Assembly: GCA_027490195.1 (NCBI GenBank)
Contig: JAIXYN010000031.1
Coordinates: forward strand, 45,749-109,748
Source of the DNA: Verrucomicrobiaceae bacterium
Lineage (GTDB): Bacteria > Verrucomicrobiota > Verrucomicrobiia > Verrucomicrobiales > Verrucomicrobiaceae
Direction: 5' to 3'
Length of the DNA: 64,000 nt
Below the pieces are notes generated by a model. The model was given only the letters and a program-made list of their open reading frames with translations, was not told the origin of the DNA and searched no databases. The position numbers and the translations under genes were made by a program. Below, piece by piece: positions 60,551-64,000 of this stretch. Every line of letters starts with the position of its first letter. Position 1 is the first letter of the stretch.

Positions 60551-61003
60551 TCAAGGGGCGCCCCGAAGATCCACCTTGTGCCCGTCTGGAAACTGCACCT
60601 CCAGGGTGGAGTACTTCCATTCAGCCCCGGACGATTTGTCCGCTTTCACTCGCAGAGTGCCTTCTCCCTTGGGGCCATTCACCGGGACGGTGAAGCTGGC
60701 GTCGCCTGCACCATTCTTGTAATTCACCGAGCCGGAAAACGACCAGCCGGTTGCAATCGGGGTGCCCAGTTCCTGCTGCACCTCGGCAGAGTTTTGCACC
60801 CGCTGTAGGGCCTCCCCGTACACGTCCGTCTTTTTGACCACCCCTATGGTGAAGAAGAAAGCGACCAAGGAAAAAAGTACCCCGAGCACGATCAGGCCGA
60901 GACAGCCGCCGCAGCCCACCAGCACCCATTTCCCGGGGTTGCTTTTGGGCGCGGGCGTCGGAGTGGGGACCGATGCGGGGAAGGGAGGGGGAAGAGAGTC
61001 CAT
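60551..61003 (-). CDS. Coa1-family-like membrane protein
   Basis: A 150-residue protein: a Pro-rich cytosolic N-terminus, a glycine-rich and hydrophobic segment (VGCGGCLGLIVLGVLFSLVAF) and a C-terminal domain with the cytochrome-oxidase-assembly Coa1 pattern (PIATGWSFSGSVNYKNGAGDA, VNGPKGEGTLRVKA). Similar proteins are common in planctomycetes and verrucomicrobia with unknown role. ATG at 61003 is chosen over one nine codons upstream because it fits the usual short Pro-rich head. Confidence 0.75.
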   Translation of the reverse strand: MDSLPPPFPASVPTPTPAPKSNPGKWVLVGCGGCLGLIVLGVLFSLVAFFFTIGVVKKTDVYGEALQRVQNSAEVQQELGTPIATGWSFSGSVNYKNGAGDASFTVPVNGPKGEGTLRVKADKSSGAEWKYSTLEVQFPDGHKVDLRGAP

Positions 61004-61125
61004 GGCCGTGCGTGAGTTTCCACCATTCAAGTGGAATACGGCCCGGCTGTCGAGATTTGCTGCGAGTTTTTATGATAAGCGTTTTGGGATCTTGCCCGCT
61101 GTTCCATAAGCCGCAGGGTGGGGGA

Positions 61126-62727
61126 TCAAGCAACGCCCTGCGCCGTCATCCGCACCTCAAACACGGTCTCGTCTTCTTTCGAACTGACGAGCCGCAGCTC
61201 GGCCCCGTTCGCGCGGGCCAGTTCGGTGGCGATGTTGAGGCCGAGGCCGAAGCCGTCGGTTTGGCGGGTGTGGGCTTTGTCGCCACGGAAGAAGCGTTCG
61301 AAAAGGCGCTGCTGATTTTCCACCGGAATGGCAGGGCCGGTATTGGTGACGCTGAAAACGATTTGCGCGTCCTGCTGAGAAAGGCGCAGGGAGACGCGGC
61401 CTTGCGGGCGGTTGTATTTGATGGCGTTGCTGAGCAGGTTTTGAAACACCTGCTGCAGCAGGGCGCGGTCCGCATGCGCGGTGATGCCTGGTTCGATGTG
61501 ATGTTCCAGGGTGAGCCCGGCCTGCTCGCAGAGGATTTCCCCGTCTTCAATCAGGCGCTCAAGATCGGTGCTGAGGTCGTAGCTTTCCGGATGAGTCGGC
61601 AGGCGGCCGGCATCGGCCTGAGAAAGGAGCAGGAGGCTTTGCGTGATCTGTTTGAGACGGGAGGCTTCGCCAAAGAGCGAGACAAAACGCTCGTGTTCCG
61701 TACTGCCGGGGGCGGCGTGGCGCACGGCATCATCCAGATCTGCCAGCATGATGGCGAGCGGGGTCTTCAGTTCGTGGGATGCGTCAGCGGTGAATCGCAC
61801 GGCCTGCTGGAAGCTGCCCTCCAGGCGCTGCATCATGCCGTTGAGCACGTCGATGAGCTGGGCGAACTCGCGGTTGTCATCGCGCTGCAGGGGAATGCGC
61901 TCGGCCAAGTCACTCGCTGTGAGGCGCTGGGCGGTGCTGACCACGCGCTCCAGTGGGCGCATGGCCTGCCCGGAAGTCCACAGCGCACCGAATCCAGCCA
62001 GCACAAGACCCAAGGTGCCCGCGCCCACGTACCACCACGCCATGCGGTTGATCTCCGCATAAAAATCCGTTAGCGAAAGGCCGATGAAGATGGTGTAGGC
62101 GGGGCTGCTGAACGCCCCGAAACGCCAGTCGGTGCCGCCGGAGCGAGCGGTGAAGGTGGTCGGCTCGCGCACCATGGGCATCTGCGGCCGAAAGGGCAGA
62201 TCACGCTCTTGTGAACGTGGGGGCCTTCCAAATCCCGGGGTGCCGAGCAGGTCGTCAAAATCGTTTTCCTGGCGCGGTGGCGGTGGGTCACGTCGTCGCC
62301 CGTTGGGTGGGCCTGGACCGCCGCCGGGATGCGTGATGGGCGGCACTCGACCGATTTCTTCCTGCGTCGGGAAGCAACTGCGGAAGTACGCATTCAGATC
62401 TCTGGGGGCGTTGGGCGTGGCGAAAAGGGTTTTGCCCTGTGCATGCTCCTGTACCACGAGGACCGCACGGGTGGCATTACGATCCGCTGAAGTGCCAAAG
62501 ACGAGATCGGCGATCAATTTGAACTGATCATCGGTCGTATAGGGATCAATGCGGTTCCAGACCCGCTGGGCAGGAGCAATGATGCGGTCATCTACACTGC
62601 GTTCCAGCGTCTGGCTGGCATACCACCACGCGGCGGCACCAAAGCCCGCCACCAACGTCCCTGCGACGATCATTGTCTGCAGGGCTAGGCGGATGCGGAA
62701 GCTGCGGGTGTTGGCCGGGGCGCTCAT
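61126..62727 (-). CDS. Sensor histidine kinase
   Basis: A 533-residue membrane histidine kinase. Transmembrane segments at about 13-35 and 230-250 flank a periplasmic sensor of ~190 residues that includes a Gly/Pro/Arg-rich stretch (about 130-155). HAMP around 250-305; DHp with ASHELKTPLA (His318); ATPase with NLLSNAIKYN and GFGLGLNIA. It resembles the QseC/TctE-type kinases. No response regulator is adjacent in the window; the neighbouring divergent gene is an ECF-type sigma factor. Confidence 0.92.
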   Translation of the reverse strand: MSAPANTRSFRIRLALQTMIVAGTLVAGFGAAAWWYASQTLERSVDDRIIAPAQRVWNRIDPYTTDDQFKLIADLVFGTSADRNATRAVLVVQEHAQGKTLFATPNAPRDLNAYFRSCFPTQEEIGRVPPITHPGGGPGPPNGRRRDPPPPRQENDFDDLLGTPGFGRPPRSQERDLPFRPQMPMVREPTTFTARSGGTDWRFGAFSSPAYTIFIGLSLTDFYAEINRMAWWYVGAGTLGLVLAGFGALWTSGQAMRPLERVVSTAQRLTASDLAERIPLQRDDNREFAQLIDVLNGMMQRLEGSFQQAVRFTADASHELKTPLAIMLADLDDAVRHAAPGSTEHERFVSLFGEASRLKQITQSLLLLSQADAGRLPTHPESYDLSTDLERLIEDGEILCEQAGLTLEHHIEPGITAHADRALLQQVFQNLLSNAIKYNRPQGRVSLRLSQQDAQIVFSVTNTGPAIPVENQQRLFERFFRGDKAHTRQTDGFGLGLNIATELARANGAELRLVSSKEDETVFEVRMTAQGVA

Positions 62728-62860
62728 GCAAGGAGGTGAACAGCCAGACTCTCATGCGGGGAGCGGGAATGCGCACGAAGATAAACGCCTATTAATGTCC
62801 GCCCGCAGGCCTGTGTCATGCACCGTTGCTCCAATGCATGGGTAACCACCCCACACCGCC

Positions 62861-63493
62861 ATGCACCTTGGAGAAGACCACGCCAGCAGCCACACCACGG
62901 ATTCATCCGCCCTCAATGCAGCCTCAATGCTCTACAGCCGCCACTGGCCGGTGCTGTGCGCCTTTGCGCGGGCACGCGGTTGCGAAGTTCACGATGCCGA
63001 GGACGCTGTGCAGGAGTTGTTTGCCAAACTCGTGGCCCAGGGCCAGCACGAGCGTGCGGCGGCCATCGTGGACCATGGGGAGCAGGCTGCGTTTCTCTTT
63101 GCCCGGCTGCGCACGCACCTGATCAAGCGCTGGCAGCACCGGACTCGGCAGCGGCGCGGCGGCGGCGTGGTGTGCTTCTCACTGAGTGATGAAGATGGCG
63201 GGGACATCGACGTGGTGGACGGTCGTCCGTCCCCAGACGGAGAAATGGACCGTGACTGGGCGAGGGGGGTGATCGAGAGAGCGCTGAACTCTTGCAGCCT
63301 TGAACTGCACGCACAGGGGCGTGGAGTCGTCTGGGACTGTCTCGAAGAAAACATGGTCAAAGGCTGCCGTGCGGCACGTCCACAGAGTGGAGCAATGCGC
63401 ACGGCTCTGCACCGCGCCAAACGCCGCCTGCGGGCATTGATCCTGGCAGAATGCCGCGAGGATGAAAGCATCCTGCATGCCGCGCTGGCTTGA
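62861..63493 (+). CDS. ECF-like sigma factor
   Basis: A 210-residue protein with a region 2-like segment (SRHWPVLCAFARARGCEVHDAEDAVQELFAKLV) and a weak C-terminal region-4-like helix pair (SGAMRTALHRAKRRLRALILAE). The rest lacks known domains. Similar Verrucomicrobia-type sigma factors have a divergent region 4. No anti-sigma gene is adjacent. Divergent from the histidine kinase, with a 133-bp gap between. Confidence 0.7.
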   Translation: MHLGEDHASSHTTDSSALNAASMLYSRHWPVLCAFARARGCEVHDAEDAVQELFAKLVAQGQHERAAAIVDHGEQAAFLFARLRTHLIKRWQHRTRQRRGGGVVCFSLSDEDGGDIDVVDGRPSPDGEMDRDWARGVIERALNSCSLELHAQGRGVVWDCLEENMVKGCRAARPQSGAMRTALHRAKRRLRALILAECREDESILHAALA

Positions 63494-64000
63494 GTCATAT
63501 CATAGGTAGATGAAAACGAGTCTGGAAAGGCCCCCCTGCAGAGAGAGCTTTGCGCTGAAAAAGCATGATGGCTTGTGTGCAATGAAGTTCATTTGTCTGG
63601 CCGTCGTTGGGTGGGGGTGGCGAAAGCCCGCCCGTATTTGAACGTCATGCAACGCACTGAGGCATGCGAACGCGCTGGTGGTCGGGCGGTTTGGCGGAGT
63701 AATACCCAGGACAGTTGAAAATGAGTCTGAAGGAACAGGTCTGTTTTCCAAGCAGAGCATCAGACCCGGCGCTCCATGCTGGGACGTAGGATGGACGTGG
63801 CGATAGCCCGTCCGTCCATGAGCGTGGGGCAAACGTCTTGAGCCTGCGAGCGTTCGGGCAGCCTTGAGCGCACCGTGAGCACTGGGGCGTGCGAACGTCC
63901 TCGCAGTCGGGCGGTTTGGCGGAGTGAGCGCTGGAGCGTGGGCGGTCCTCGACGCCAAACACGACCGACCTACGTTCCAGAAAGCACGCATGTCCTCTCA
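63494..64000. repeat. Non-coding tail with degenerate ~200-bp repeat
   Basis: No convincing gene lies here. Two copies of a motif set occur about 180-225 bases apart: TGAAAA[C/T]GAGTCTG (63511 and 63716), GTGGCGA[A/T]AGCCCG (63617 and 63797), and a 40-nt unit GGC[A/G]TGCGAACG...GTCGGGCGGTTTGGCGGAGT (63661-63700 and 63886-63925). The last 20 bases of the 40-nt unit are identical in both copies. It could be a dispersed genomic repeat; the frames over it on the minus strand echo the repeat and look spurious. Confidence 0.6.

Noticed and set aside
58942..60693. Long plus-strand frame (583 codons) opposite rpsA.
   Set aside because: Antisense shadow; Asp/Val/Phe-rich composition arises from the complement of S1 repeats.
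63661..63925. Possible CRISPR array.
   Set aside because: Only two 40-nt units, 185 bases apart, with diverged middle parts; no cas genes.
63500..63991. Open frame on the minus strand over the end of the window (about 163 codons).
   Set aside because: It mirrors the nucleotide repeat (TPPNRPT occurs twice) and has Pro/Arg/Ala-rich composition; no family or start signal.

Overview
The window reads as a high-GC chromosome segment from a verrucomicrobium, most likely close to Prosthecobacter/Verrucomicrobiaceae. The basis is gene content: paired DUF1552 + DUF1592-type, and DUF1501 + DUF1549/DUF1553, exported proteins with CxxCH haem motifs (a Planctomycetes-Verrucomicrobia hallmark), several DUF4838 proteins, ECF sigma/anti-sigma pairs, and housekeeping genes (rpsA, nrdR, coaC, HIT). 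A planctomycete is the main alternative. No phage, tRNA, rRNA or CRISPR array was seen.

Layout. 0-9.1 kb: a beta-lactamase-fold lipoprotein, a GHL10 glycosidase, an SMP-30 lactonase, then a tightly overlapping plus-strand operon (DUF1552, cytochrome/DUF1592, an HMA-like protein, an alpha/beta hydrolase). 9.1-14.4 kb: a minus-strand retron cassette consisting of an ARM/HEAT-like protein, a SWIM zinc-finger protein, a structured non-coding RNA and a retron reverse transcriptase. The ncRNA is visible in the sequence: a 22-bp perfect stem (msd candidate) enclosed by a ~30-nt imperfect inverted repeat (a1/a2 candidate), between the SWIM and RT genes. This is the most notable system in the window. 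14.5-15.4 kb: a nucleotidyltransferase/small-protein pair resembling a toxin-antitoxin module. 15.4-17.4 kb: coaC, nrdR, a HIT protein and a small membrane protein. 17.4-23.8 kb: envelope genes, namely a GT39/ArnT-like transferase, a PAP2 phosphatase, btaA-btaB for the betaine lipid DGTS, a DUF3592 protein and an O-antigen-ligase-like protein.

23.9-58.1 kb is one ~34-kb run of minus-strand genes that looks like a polysaccharide-degradation island: three DUF4838 proteins, a GH67-like protein, a large exported GH-like protein, a sialidase plus sialidase remnants, SGNH esterases (one with two SGNH domains), an acetyl-esterase-like hydrolase, an amidohydrolase, and two more exported DUF1552/DUF1592 and DUF1501/DUF1549 pairs. 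Two sigma/anti-sigma pairs (57.6-58.1 and 39.5-40.9 kb) each sit at the head of a sub-block. Both anti-sigma proteins have one membrane segment and a predicted periplasmic beta-sandwich that could bind carbohydrate, suggesting substrate-responsive control. The island is visibly decaying: at least seven gene remnants with in-frame stops, frameshifts or truncations lie between intact genes.

58.6-63.5 kb: rpsA with a clear terminator, a Coa1-like membrane protein, a histidine kinase with no response regulator in view, and a divergent ECF-like sigma factor. The last 0.5 kb has no convincing gene but carries a degenerate repeat, part of which resembles the loop of the retron hairpin.
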